This document shows, in pieces, positions 25,170 to 33,496 of a DNA stretch of 64,000 bases. The notes beneath the pieces were generated by a model that worked only from the letters and a program-made list of their open reading frames with translations, made no database searches and was not told where the DNA came from. Both the position numbers and the translations under genes were made by a program. The DNA is from Sagittula marina (GTDB taxonomy: Bacteria > Pseudomonadota > Alphaproteobacteria > Rhodobacterales > Rhodobacteraceae). Position 1 is the first letter of the stretch; every line of letters begins with the position of its first letter. The stretch is taken from NCBI RefSeq assembly GCF_014196795.1, contig NZ_JACIEJ010000015.1, positions 1 through 64,000 on the forward strand. The letters are read 5' to 3'.

Positions 25170-26048
25170 CTACGACCCGCTATCAGTTTGCGCGATCCAG
25201 TCGAAGATGCGGCGGGTGACCAGGGCGGGATCTTCTTCATGTGCGAGGTGACCCAATGCGCCCAACGATTGCAAGGTGGCGTGGGGCAGGGCGCGAACAG
25301 CCTTTGCCGACACCTGCGGGGCGACGGCGCTGTCCTTGTCGCCGGTCAGTAACAGGCAAGGCGCATTGATCTGCGGCAGCGCGTCCAGCAATGGCCCCAC
25401 ATCCCATTGCGACATCATCTGCAAAACCCCATCGACATGGTCGCGGTCAGATACCAAGCGACCATACAAAGCCAAGCCGTCGGGTGGCAGTTGCGACCCA
25501 GTGCCTTCGATCAGGCGGCGCGCGCGCGCGGTCGGATTGCCCCCAGCGGTAAAGGCCAGCGCGGTCAGCGGTGTCAGGGAAAGGACTTTTGCGAGCAACG
25601 GAAACAGCCAGCTTGCCACGCCATCAAATCGACCGAGGGCCGCGTTGATCCCGACTATGCGCGGGCTGTTTGGCAGGATTCGCGACAGGTGCAGCGCAAT
25701 CGCTGCCCCGGCGGAATGTCCGATGATCACCGAGGGAGCCCAGCCCTGATCCTGACACAGGAGCGCAATGTCCTGTGCCATAGGCACCAGCCCGCAGCGG
25801 TTGCGCGGGCCGAGTTTGGTAAACCCTTGTCCGGGCAAGTCCAATGCCACGACGTGATACTTTTGTTCCAATGGCGGGATCATGTCCCGCCATGTGTGGG
25901 TCGAGGCGCCCGCCCCGTGCAGCAGCAAGAGCGTCGGACGGTCACGCTCGGATCCGGCTTCTTGCACATGCCACTGATGTGGACGGCAGCGGACCCGGCG
26001 AGAGAGTTCCGACATCGGCCAAGTTGGCAGGGCGCGGTTCCAGTCCAT
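25170..26048 (-). CDS. bchO: Alpha/beta hydrolase BchO, putative Mg-chelatase accessory protein
   Basis: 292 residues with an alpha/beta-hydrolase fold. LLLLHGAGASTHTW (oxyanion region) is at about 40-53, the nucleophile elbow GHSAGAA (Ser) near 115, an acidic GDKDSAV, and the His in LGHLAHEE. BchO always follows bchD in Rhodobacter-type clusters; its biochemical role is not settled, and an accessory function in magnesium chelation is the usual annotation. It starts four bases after the bchD stop. Confidence 0.9.
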   Translation of the reverse strand: MDWNRALPTWPMSELSRRVRCRPHQWHVQEAGSERDRPTLLLLHGAGASTHTWRDMIPPLEQKYHVVALDLPGQGFTKLGPRNRCGLVPMAQDIALLCQDQGWAPSVIIGHSAGAAIALHLSRILPNSPRIVGINAALGRFDGVASWLFPLLAKVLSLTPLTALAFTAGGNPTARARRLIEGTGSQLPPDGLALYGRLVSDRDHVDGVLQMMSQWDVGPLLDALPQINAPCLLLTGDKDSAVAPQVSAKAVRALPHATLQSLGALGHLAHEEDPALVTRRIFDWIAQTDSGS

Positions 26049-26052
26049 AGGA

Positions 26053-27759
26053 TTACCGGGTCAGCGCCGCATCCGCCGCCGCCGAGATGCGAGACGCATC
26101 GGCGCGGGGCAGAGGCAGGTATTGCGCGTTCAACCAACCGGCCAAGGCCGCGCTTTCGGGACCTGGGCGGGGTGCGATGTCAATGACAACCGAAGGTAGC
26201 CGCAGGCCGGACAGCAGGCGCGCTATTGTCTGTGCATCCTCGCGGGCCTGCGTGCGTCCGGGCGCTCCGTCCAGGCCGATATTGCCGCGCCCGTCGGTGA
26301 GAAAAGCAATGCTGGGGCTGAGGCCAACACGCTGGCCGTGCAGCGCCATGTCGAATGCCGCCCGCAGCCCTGATGCCAGCGGCGTGCCGCCGCCTCCGGG
26401 AAGGGCCGTCAGCCGACGTTTGGCCTGCACAAGAGAGCGTGTCGGTGGCAAAAGGACCTCGGCACCCGAGCCGCGAAAGGCGACAAGCGCCACCTGATCC
26501 CGCTTGGCATAGGCTTGCGCAAGCAGCATCTCGATTGCGCCCTTTGCCTCGGCCATGCGGGACAATGCGGCGGACCCCGACGCATCGACCGCAAAAATCA
26601 GCAGCCGGTCAGAGCGATCCTCGAACCGTCGCAAGCGGATGTCGGCGGGCAGGATGATCAGCTGTGGGTGGCTTTCTCGTGCTTTTCGGCGGAGAGTTTG
26701 CCAAGGGGCGGCCGCGCGTAGCGTAGCAATGACGTCGATGCGGGCGCGCCCGTCGATGCGGCCGGGGCGCGATGGAAGCGGCCGTCCGCGCCGGTTGGCT
26801 TGGCGTTTGAACCCCGCCCCGCTGCCGGCAGCGTGGCTGCCGCGTGGCTGGCTGCTGCGTTCGAGGCGCATCAGCAGGTCCGCAGGGAGGCAGGCGGCGA
26901 CGGCCTGGACGAGCAAATCGTCGGGGATCTGCCCCGTGTCAGACGCGACACTGTCCGCGTCCGTATCTGCGGGGTCAGGCGGGGCGTCGTGATCGGGGTC
27001 TGGGTCTGGCCTCTCATCGTCTTCGGGGATCTGGGTCGCAAGCGGGGCATAAATCAGCTGCGCAGCCTCGCGCAGGTGGTCCTGCGTTGTGTTGTCCTTG
27101 CCGTCCAAAGCGGCCAATGCCCGAGCGCAGCGCAGCGCAAACATTGGTGCACGTGCGCCGTCTATTCCAAAACGTGCGGCCAGCAGCACCAGTTGCGTCA
27201 GGTCATCGCTAGGGGTTTGCACCCGATCCAAGTGACGGCGCGCACTGTCCAGATCGGCGGGCGCTGGCAGGCGAATCGCGGCGTCAGCGGGGCGCACCGC
27301 GGACAGGTCAGCGAAAAATGCCAGCCTGTCGGACAGGCTGGCTGGCGCGGTTTCCTCCGGCTCGGCGCCTTCGTCCAGCAAGACGATGCAATGGCCGCGA
27401 CCTGAGTCCAGTAGTTGCGACAGCCGCGCGGCAAGTGCGGCGGGTGTGCGCTCTGCCATGGGCAGGACCAGCGCGCAAGGTGTCTCGGCCAGGCCAGGAT
27501 CTCGGATCATATGCCCCGCCGCCAGCGAGGCCGCCACGTTCAATCCGCCAAACAGCTGTGCGTCATCCAGCCCGGGATGAATGCGGCGCAGGGGTAAGGG
27601 CAGGCCGGGCAGGGCGCCTTCCAGCCTTTGGCGCACGGGGCCGGGACGGGCGCGCACAACCATGCCACCGAGTCCGGCAGGGTCTACCATCAGCGCCGAC
27701 AGCGCTCGCAGCGCCCGGTCCCAGTCCGAGGAGTGGGCGGTTGGCGCAGTGTTGATCAT
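26053..27759 (-). CDS. bchD: Magnesium chelatase ATPase subunit D
   Basis: 568 residues. The N-terminal half is an AAA-like domain degenerate in its P-loop. A proline-rich acidic linker (about 240-275, PDPDPDHDAPPDPADTDAD) follows. The C-terminal half has a VWA/integrin I domain with a MIDAS-like FAVDASGSAALSRMAEAKG. BchD and BchI form a two-tier ring that drives Mg insertion by BchH. Start ATG overlaps the bchI stop (ATGA). Length is typical. Confidence 0.95.
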   Translation of the reverse strand: MINTAPTAHSSDWDRALRALSALMVDPAGLGGMVVRARPGPVRQRLEGALPGLPLPLRRIHPGLDDAQLFGGLNVAASLAAGHMIRDPGLAETPCALVLPMAERTPAALAARLSQLLDSGRGHCIVLLDEGAEPEETAPASLSDRLAFFADLSAVRPADAAIRLPAPADLDSARRHLDRVQTPSDDLTQLVLLAARFGIDGARAPMFALRCARALAALDGKDNTTQDHLREAAQLIYAPLATQIPEDDERPDPDPDHDAPPDPADTDADSVASDTGQIPDDLLVQAVAACLPADLLMRLERSSQPRGSHAAGSGAGFKRQANRRGRPLPSRPGRIDGRARIDVIATLRAAAPWQTLRRKARESHPQLIILPADIRLRRFEDRSDRLLIFAVDASGSAALSRMAEAKGAIEMLLAQAYAKRDQVALVAFRGSGAEVLLPPTRSLVQAKRRLTALPGGGGTPLASGLRAAFDMALHGQRVGLSPSIAFLTDGRGNIGLDGAPGRTQAREDAQTIARLLSGLRLPSVVIDIAPRPGPESAALAGWLNAQYLPLPRADASRISAAADAALTR

Positions 27760-28760
27760 GGCAGGGTGTCGGCCACGGTGCGGGCGACCCGGGCAGAGGA
27801 GCCGGCATCGTCCAGTGGATCACGTCGCAACCGGTGGCTGAGCGCAAGCGGGGCGATGTCTCGAAGGTGCGCGCGATCAATCCGGCCGGCGCCGCGCAGG
27901 GCGGCCAGCGCGCGCGCCGCGCGCAGCAGAGTCAATTCGCCGCGCAGGCCGTCTGCCCCAAGCGCGAGACTGAGGTGGGCGCAATCGTGCAAAATCTCGT
28001 CGGAAGTTTCGACCTGCGGCAAGGCCGCGCGGGCGGCAAGGATCGCATCGCGCAAAGTGGCATCCTCGGCTTGCCATTTCGCCATGAAAGCCGCGTGATC
28101 GCGGTCATAGGCGTCGCGCCGGCGGATCACTTCGACCCGTTCCTCGACGGTGTTGGGGGATGCCACCTCGACAGACAGTCCGAAGCGGTCGAGCAGCTGC
28201 GGACGCAGCTCTCCCTCTTCGGGATTGCCGGACCCGACCAGCACGAACCGCGCGGCGTGGCGGATCGACAGGCCCTCGCGTTCTACGGTGTTGATGCCGG
28301 ACTGCGCAACATCAAGCAGCAAGTCGACGATGTGATCCTCGAGCAGGTTGACCTCATCTATATAAAGGTATCCGCGATTGGCGCGGGCAAGCAGACCGGG
28401 CTCAAAGGACTTCTCGCCGTGGGCCAGTGCGCGTTCGATATCCAGCGCGCCGGTCACGCGGTCTTCCGTCACTCCCAGCGGCAGATCGACAACCGGGGTT
28501 GGGCGCTCCGTCGTGGTATGATCAGTGACATTGGCCCAAACCGGGCAATCCTGGGGAGCTTCGGAATTGACCGGGCAGCCCTGTACCACAGTGATTGGCG
28601 GCAGCAGCGCGGCCAGCGCGCGCACGGCGGTGGATTTCCCTGTTCCGCGATCCCCGAACACAAGAACACCACCCAGGCCGGGGTCGATGGCCGTCAGGAT
28701 CATGGCGGTTTTCATCTGGTCTTGGCCAACGATTGCGGAAAACGGGAAGGGGTTGGTCAT
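27756..28760 (-). CDS. bchI: Magnesium chelatase ATPase subunit I
   Basis: 334 residues from ATG 28760 (MTNPFPFSAIVGQDQ); an upstream ATG lies inside crtA. It is an AAA+ ATPase with Walker A GDRGTGKST at about 36-44, Walker B region YLYIDEVNLLED, and sensor block FVLVGSGNPEEGELR. It hydrolyses ATP to power Mg insertion into protoporphyrin IX. Its start overlaps the crtA stop by four bases, so carotenoid and bacteriochlorophyll genes share a transcript. Confidence 0.97.
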   Translation of the reverse strand: MTNPFPFSAIVGQDQMKTAMILTAIDPGLGGVLVFGDRGTGKSTAVRALAALLPPITVVQGCPVNSEAPQDCPVWANVTDHTTTERPTPVVDLPLGVTEDRVTGALDIERALAHGEKSFEPGLLARANRGYLYIDEVNLLEDHIVDLLLDVAQSGINTVEREGLSIRHAARFVLVGSGNPEEGELRPQLLDRFGLSVEVASPNTVEERVEVIRRRDAYDRDHAAFMAKWQAEDATLRDAILAARAALPQVETSDEILHDCAHLSLALGADGLRGELTLLRAARALAALRGAGRIDRAHLRDIAPLALSHRLRRDPLDDAGSSARVARTVADTLP

Positions 28761-29500
28761 GAGGTTGTTCCGAAAGCATTGAGAGGGGATCTGCCCATCC
28801 ATGTGCCCCTATCCCCGAGTATGCGGAAGCGGGCATATAGCTCTTCACGGAACCAGTCGCCGTCCCGCACGGCGCGGATGGCCGACGCATGCGGACCGCT
28901 TTCACGTGCGAAACGCGCCATGGATGAGGTGTCGGGCCAGATCGAAAAGGTGATTTGGTGCAGCAAGGGGACTTCGCCGATCCCGATCTTGAAAAGAGCG
29001 TCGGGATTTTGGCTGATCATTGCGCTGATGTCAGGAACGCGCTGCCAGAACCGGATGGCACGCGCAGGGCGCACGGTGGCACGGGTCAGCGCGGCGATGG
29101 GCCCGGATTTTGCGCCAGATTCCGGGGAAGAAACGATCGGAGTGGCGCTGAACGGATTGTGCCCCGACCACGCGCCGCGCACAGAGATCGGCGTCAGGAA
29201 GACTGTCCAGCTTTCGTCAGCGCGCGCGTGGTAGGCGCGAAACACTGGCGTCGCGTCAGTCTGGTGCCGCGCCGTATCCAGATCGGGCCAAGTGGCGAGG
29301 ATCGCGTAGACGCCGGTGTTCGGGACGGGTGTGAACCCCTCACCAGTACCAGAGCCACAAAGCTTCCAGAAGCCAATGCCAACGGTACGACGCAGGCCCC
29401 GCCGGGCCACGCCCATCATGGCAAAGGCCCAGAGCCGCGAAGTCCCCTTGGGAAAGTGAAAAAAGCTGAGGCTGACGACTTGTATCGAACTTCTCCCCAA
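28757..29500 (-). CDS. crtA: Spheroidene monooxygenase
   Basis: Up to 247 residues. CrtA inserts the keto group that converts spheroidene to spheroidenone under oxygen. Conserved blocks: FWKLCGSGTGEGFTP, LTRATVRPARAIRFW, FKIGIGEVPLLHQITFS and the C-terminal WFREELYARF. The start is uncertain: TTG 29500 is the only canonical candidate but it lies inside the GGGGAGAAG ribosome site. The family N-terminus begins at SIQVVSLSFFHF, where the codon at the right spacing is ATA (29485-29483). First gene of crtA-bchI-bchD-bchO, under PpsR boxes at 29511-29582. Confidence 0.92.
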   Translation of the reverse strand: MGRSSIQVVSLSFFHFPKGTSRLWAFAMMGVARRGLRRTVGIGFWKLCGSGTGEGFTPVPNTGVYAILATWPDLDTARHQTDATPVFRAYHARADESWTVFLTPISVRGAWSGHNPFSATPIVSSPESGAKSGPIAALTRATVRPARAIRFWQRVPDISAMISQNPDALFKIGIGEVPLLHQITFSIWPDTSSMARFARESGPHASAIRAVRDGDWFREELYARFRILGDRGTWMGRSPLNAFGTTS

Positions 29501-29510
29501 AAGCGCGTTA

Positions 29511-29582
29511 TGTCTAATCAGCTTTACATGTTCGAGGTCATTGGAAAAGAGAAGAATTTCAGATTGTCAATTAAACATTACA
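29511..29582. promoter_or_regulatory. PpsR boxes between divergent crtA and crtI
   Basis: Exact TGT-N12-ACA palindromes at 29511-29528 (next to crtA) and 29565-29582 (17 bases before the crtI start). One box lies beside each divergent gene, which suggests joint repression of both carotenoid units, possibly by looping across 36 bases. Confidence 0.85.
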
Positions 29583-29598
29583 CATGTAGGATTGGGGA

Positions 29599-31152
29599 AT
29601 GTTGACAGGCGTAGATCCCGTACAAAAGGCAGAAGCCCTCTTGGGGCCGCGCCCTCATGCCGTGGTGATCGGCGCGGGGCTGGGTGGCCTTGCATCGGCT
29701 ATGCGACTGGGTGCCAAAGGCTACCGCGTCACGGTTCTGGACCGCCTGGACAGTCCAGGCGGGCGCGGGTCTGCGATCACTCAGGGTGGACACCGTTTTG
29801 ATCTAGGGCCCACCATCGTAACCGTCCCTCAACTGTTTGAGGATCTTTGGGCGGCCTGCGGAAAACGGTTCGAAGAGGCCGTCGATCTGCGCGCCCTGGA
29901 CCCATACTACGAAATCCGTTGGCCCGACGGAAGCAACTTTACCGTGCGCCAAGACGAGGCCGCCATGCTGGCCGAGGTCGAGCGTCTGTCGCCCGATGAC
30001 GTAAAAGGCTACATTGTATTTCTAAGGGACAGCGAACGGCGGTATCACGTCGGTTTCGAGGATTTGGGGCGTCGCCCGATGCATCGCGTCGGCGATCTGC
30101 TGAAGGCGCTCCCGAAATTTGTGCTGTTGCGGGCTGACCGATCCATTGCCACCCACGCCGCGGGCTGCGTTAAGGATGCTCGGCTGCGCATGGCACTGTC
30201 TTTCCATCCTTTGTTCATCGGCGGCAATCCGTTTAGCGTCACCTCGATCTATGCGCTGGTCAGCCACTTGGAGAAGGCCTTTGGCGTGCACTATGCCATG
30301 GGCGGGGTCGAGGCGATCGCCAAGGCGATGGCCGACGTAATCACCGACCAAGGCGGGCTGATCCGGCAGAAATCCGAGGTTGACGAGATCCGCATCACTG
30401 ATGGCCGGGCGCGTGGCGTGACCCTGACGAGCGGCGAAATGATCGACGCCGATATCACCGTTTCGAATGCCGATGCGGGCCACACCTATGACCGGCTGTT
30501 GCGCAACCACAAAAGGCGTCGCTGGACCGCGCCGCGCCTGAAACGCACGCGTTGGTCTATGGGGTTGTTTGTCTGGTACTTCGGGACCAAGGGCACGCGG
30601 GACAAGTGGCAGGACGTGGGCCATCACACGATCCTGAACGGGCCGCGCTACCAAGGATTGTTGCAGGACATATTCCAAAAGGGAAAGCTGTCCGAGGACA
30701 TGAGCCTGTACATCCATCGTCCCACAGTGACCGACCCCAGTGCCGCGCCAGAGGGTGACGATACGTTTTACGCCCTCAGCCCGGTGCCGCATCTGGGCCA
30801 CGATAACCCAGTCGACTGGGCGCGTATGGGCGAAGTCTATCGTCAAAAAGTGCAGGCCGTTCTGGAACGCGACGTGCTGCCTGGCTTGGGCGCGCATCTG
30901 ACAGAGCAGCTGGTGTTCACGCCCGAGACCTTCCGGGACCGGTATCTGAGCCCCCACGGGGCAGGGTTCTCGATCGAGCCGCGCATCCTGCAAAGCGCCT
31001 ATTTCCGCCCGCACAATGTGAGCGAAGAGGCCGAGGGGCTGTTTCTCGTCGGTGCGGGCACGCACCCCGGCGCTGGCCTGCCCGGAGTGATCGGCAGCGC
31101 CGAAGTTCTGGACCAACTGGTCCCTCACGCAAAAATGGCAGGACAAGAATGA
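29599..31152 (+). CDS. crtI: Phytoene desaturase
   Basis: 517 residues. It is an FAD-dependent desaturase with the N-terminal dinucleotide motif HAVVIGAGLGGLASAMRL (about 20-37) and the C-terminal bacterial phytoene-dehydrogenase signature, seen here as FLVGAGTHPGAGLPGVIGSA (about 480-500). In spheroidene-pathway organisms CrtI performs three desaturations to neurosporene; whether it stops there cannot be read from sequence. It starts under a PpsR box and overlaps crtB (ATGA). Confidence 0.95.
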   Translation: MLTGVDPVQKAEALLGPRPHAVVIGAGLGGLASAMRLGAKGYRVTVLDRLDSPGGRGSAITQGGHRFDLGPTIVTVPQLFEDLWAACGKRFEEAVDLRALDPYYEIRWPDGSNFTVRQDEAAMLAEVERLSPDDVKGYIVFLRDSERRYHVGFEDLGRRPMHRVGDLLKALPKFVLLRADRSIATHAAGCVKDARLRMALSFHPLFIGGNPFSVTSIYALVSHLEKAFGVHYAMGGVEAIAKAMADVITDQGGLIRQKSEVDEIRITDGRARGVTLTSGEMIDADITVSNADAGHTYDRLLRNHKRRRWTAPRLKRTRWSMGLFVWYFGTKGTRDKWQDVGHHTILNGPRYQGLLQDIFQKGKLSEDMSLYIHRPTVTDPSAAPEGDDTFYALSPVPHLGHDNPVDWARMGEVYRQKVQAVLERDVLPGLGAHLTEQLVFTPETFRDRYLSPHGAGFSIEPRILQSAYFRPHNVSEEAEGLFLVGAGTHPGAGLPGVIGSAEVLDQLVPHAKMAGQE

Positions 31153-32186
31153 TTGCACCAAAGGATCTGGAGCACTGCGTCGAGTCGATCCGCCATGGGT
31201 CGCGGTCGTTTCACGCGGCCTCCCGGCTGTTGCCCGCGCGCGTGCGCAACCCGGCGTTGGCGCTTTATGCCTTTTGCCGTTTGGCGGACGACGCGGTCGA
31301 TTTGCAATCGGCCAAGGGCGATGCGGTGCTGCGGCTGCATGACAGGCTGGACAAGGCCTATGCCGGACGCCCGAAGGATGCCCCGGCCGATCGGGCCTTT
31401 GCCGCGATCATTGAGGAATTCGAGATGCCCCGTGCATTGCCCGAGGCTCTGCTGGAGGGTTTGGCCTGGGACGCGATGGAACGGCGGTACGACGATCTTT
31501 CGGGTTTGCGCGCCTATTCGGCGCGCGTGGCTTCTGCTGTGGGCGCAATGATGTGTGTGTTGATGCGGGTGCGCGACCGGGATGCATTGGCGCGTGCCTG
31601 CGATCTGGGCGTGGCCATGCAATTGACCAACATCGCGCGCGACGTGGGCGAGGATGCCCGTGAAGGGCGGCTTTATCTACCGCTGGATTGGTTGGCAGAG
31701 GCCGGGATTGATCCGGACGCGTTTCTGAAAGCGCCCGCCATGACGCCGGACCTGGGCCGTGTCGTGCGGCGTTTGCTGCGCGAAGTGCAGGGCCTGTACC
31801 ATCGGTCCGAGGCGGGGATCGCAGCCTTGCCGCTGGGCGCTCGTCCAGGGATTTACGCCGCGCGGTTCATCTATGCCGGGATCGGTCAACAGGTGGCGCG
31901 CCAAGGCTATGACTCCATCACGCGGCGCGCCCGCACCAACAAGGCGCAAAAGCTGGGCTGGCTGGCGTTGTCGATCCTGCGGACCGGAGCGACGCTCGCC
32001 TTGCCAAGGTCGTCAGTCATTCACGCGCGACCGGTGCCGGAAACCGCCTTTCTGATCACGGCCACGGCGGATCACCGGCAGGTTCCGCATTGGAGCGACG
32101 GGCTGAACGCGACGCTGGAAATTCTGCACACCCGCGAAGAAGAGCGCCGCGCGGCATTGATGTCTTCCGCACACGGCTTAAGATAA
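31149..32186 (+). CDS. crtB: Phytoene synthase
   Basis: 345 residues. It condenses two geranylgeranyl diphosphates to phytoene. The two Asp-rich sites are visible: RLADDAVD near residue 44 and the second in LTNIARDVGEDAREGRLYLP near 160-180. The ATG overlaps the crtI stop by four bases. The tail beyond about residue 290 is variable, as in relatives. Confidence 0.95.
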   Translation: MIAPKDLEHCVESIRHGSRSFHAASRLLPARVRNPALALYAFCRLADDAVDLQSAKGDAVLRLHDRLDKAYAGRPKDAPADRAFAAIIEEFEMPRALPEALLEGLAWDAMERRYDDLSGLRAYSARVASAVGAMMCVLMRVRDRDALARACDLGVAMQLTNIARDVGEDAREGRLYLPLDWLAEAGIDPDAFLKAPAMTPDLGRVVRRLLREVQGLYHRSEAGIAALPLGARPGIYAARFIYAGIGQQVARQGYDSITRRARTNKAQKLGWLALSILRTGATLALPRSSVIHARPVPETAFLITATADHRQVPHWSDGLNATLEILHTREEERRAALMSSAHGLR

Positions 32187-32191
32187 AAAAC

Positions 32192-32665
32192 ATGTTCTGG
32201 ATTCTCTTTGGCATCTTTTTGGCGTCTTGTCTGGCGGTCGGCGCAACCGGCGGGTTGTTCCCGCCCGGCTCTTGGTATGACCGTCTGGCAAAGCCGTCAT
32301 GGACCCCTCCCAACTGGCTGTTTCCGGTGGCTTGGACGACGCTTTACCTGTGCATGTCCTTTGCAGGGGCGCGGGCGGCGATGGCGCCGGATAACGTAGT
32401 CGCGTTGGCGTTATGGTCTTTGCAGATCGCGCTGAACGGGCTTTGGACGCCGGTCTTTTTCGGCCTTCACCGAATGAAAGCAGGGCTGATTGTCCTTAGC
32501 GGACTTTGGATAGCTGTCGCGGCGTGCCTTGTGGCGCTGTGGGAGGTGGACCAGATCGCTGGGATGCTGTTTGCGCCTTACCTGACATGGGTCACAGTTG
32601 CTTGGGCGTTGAACTTTTCTGTATGGCGGCTGAACCCGGACCAACCCGCAGAAAGCACTGCCTGA
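32192..32665 (+). CDS. tspO: Tryptophan-rich sensory protein TspO
   Basis: 157 residues from ATG 32192, with five hydrophobic helices and the typical Trp-rich motifs: KPSWTPPNWLFPVAWTTLY near residues 35-53 and LNFSVWRLNP at the end. TspO is an outer-membrane or envelope tetrapyrrole-binding protein related to the mitochondrial translocator protein. In Rhodobacter it down-regulates photosynthesis genes under oxygen by affecting tetrapyrrole intermediates. It follows crtB after five bases, its standard location, and converges on crtC with four bases between stops. Confidence 0.93.
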   Translation: MFWILFGIFLASCLAVGATGGLFPPGSWYDRLAKPSWTPPNWLFPVAWTTLYLCMSFAGARAAMAPDNVVALALWSLQIALNGLWTPVFFGLHRMKAGLIVLSGLWIAVAACLVALWEVDQIAGMLFAPYLTWVTVAWALNFSVWRLNPDQPAESTA

Positions 32666-32669
32666 CCTC

Positions 32670-33491
32670 TCAATCGAAGGACCAATGCGCCCGGCGCGGA
32701 ACGCGCATCGCCAGCATTGGCTTCAGCAGTGGTATGCGGAACCGGCGCAGGTCGAGCGCCTCGTGCACGCCAGTGGTGGCTATGCCGTCCAGACAGGTTT
32801 GCACAGCACTGCGGCTGTAGAACGGCGCGTCCAGCATGTTTTGCACCTGACGTGGCCTGAAGCCCGCATCGGCGCGGGTCTCCCGGCGGACTTGCCACAA
32901 GGACCGGGGTAGGGGCGCCTTGGGCGGGGCCGTGATGGCTGTCGCGCTGCCGTCACGGCTGAATCGAAACGCCGCCGCCAGCACGGATCCGTCGCGACGG
33001 GTTGCATCGTAGAAACAGGTACTGCCCTGTGACGTGGGGAACCGCCCCCATGTCCAGTAGTCGAAATCTTGCTCCAGCGCGCGCGTGCCGAAATTTGCGT
33101 CGAAGTATCCGTGCCCCTGCCAACGCCAGCCGGGCGCATCCAAGTCCACGTCGATTTCGCAGGTCGGCGCGAAGGGCCGCCAGACATGCGTGCCGTCTGG
33201 CGTCAGAGGCAGTTCAACACCGGTCAGCGCCGCGGGCATTACGGTGATCTGCCCGCGCACCCGCGACACCACAGGGGGGGCGCTGATTTCGTTGATGTCG
33301 ATCACCAACCGGTCGCCCTGCCAATGCAGTGACGACGGCCCGACGGTCAGGCTGTGCCGGGTCTGGCGCAGCGCTGCACTGCCACGATCTGTCATGGAGA
33401 ACCGCCCGCCGGGGCCATAAGTGGCGACGTTGATGCAGACGTGATTGTCCGGTTGCCGTCGCCCGGACCAGCCATACCAAGGCGAGAACAC
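32670..33491 (-). CDS. crtC: Carotenoid 1,2-hydratase (hydroxyneurosporene synthase)
   Basis: CrtC adds water to the C1,2 double bond of neurosporene and related acyclic carotenoids. Recognised by SVFSPWYGWSGRRQPDNH, TYGPGGRFSMTDRG, WQGHGYFDANFGTRALE and FDYWTWGRF. The start is problematic: GTG 33491 is the first canonical in-frame codon in a sensible place. Family-like sequence (PNFDLHVPPNGYAWWYVDGLS, then AVSVIAFIGS) continues upstream to about 33608 with no ATG, GTG or TTG in that stretch, overlapping crtD. From 33491 the product has 273 residues, against about 280 in Rhodobacter as recalled. The next upstream ATG is at 33887 and implausible. Confidence 0.88.
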   Translation of the reverse strand: MFSPWYGWSGRRQPDNHVCINVATYGPGGRFSMTDRGSAALRQTRHSLTVGPSSLHWQGDRLVIDINEISAPPVVSRVRGQITVMPAALTGVELPLTPDGTHVWRPFAPTCEIDVDLDAPGWRWQGHGYFDANFGTRALEQDFDYWTWGRFPTSQGSTCFYDATRRDGSVLAAAFRFSRDGSATAITAPPKAPLPRSLWQVRRETRADAGFRPRQVQNMLDAPFYSRSAVQTCLDGIATTGVHEALDLRRFRIPLLKPMLAMRVPRRAHWSFD

Positions 33492-33496
33492 CGACC

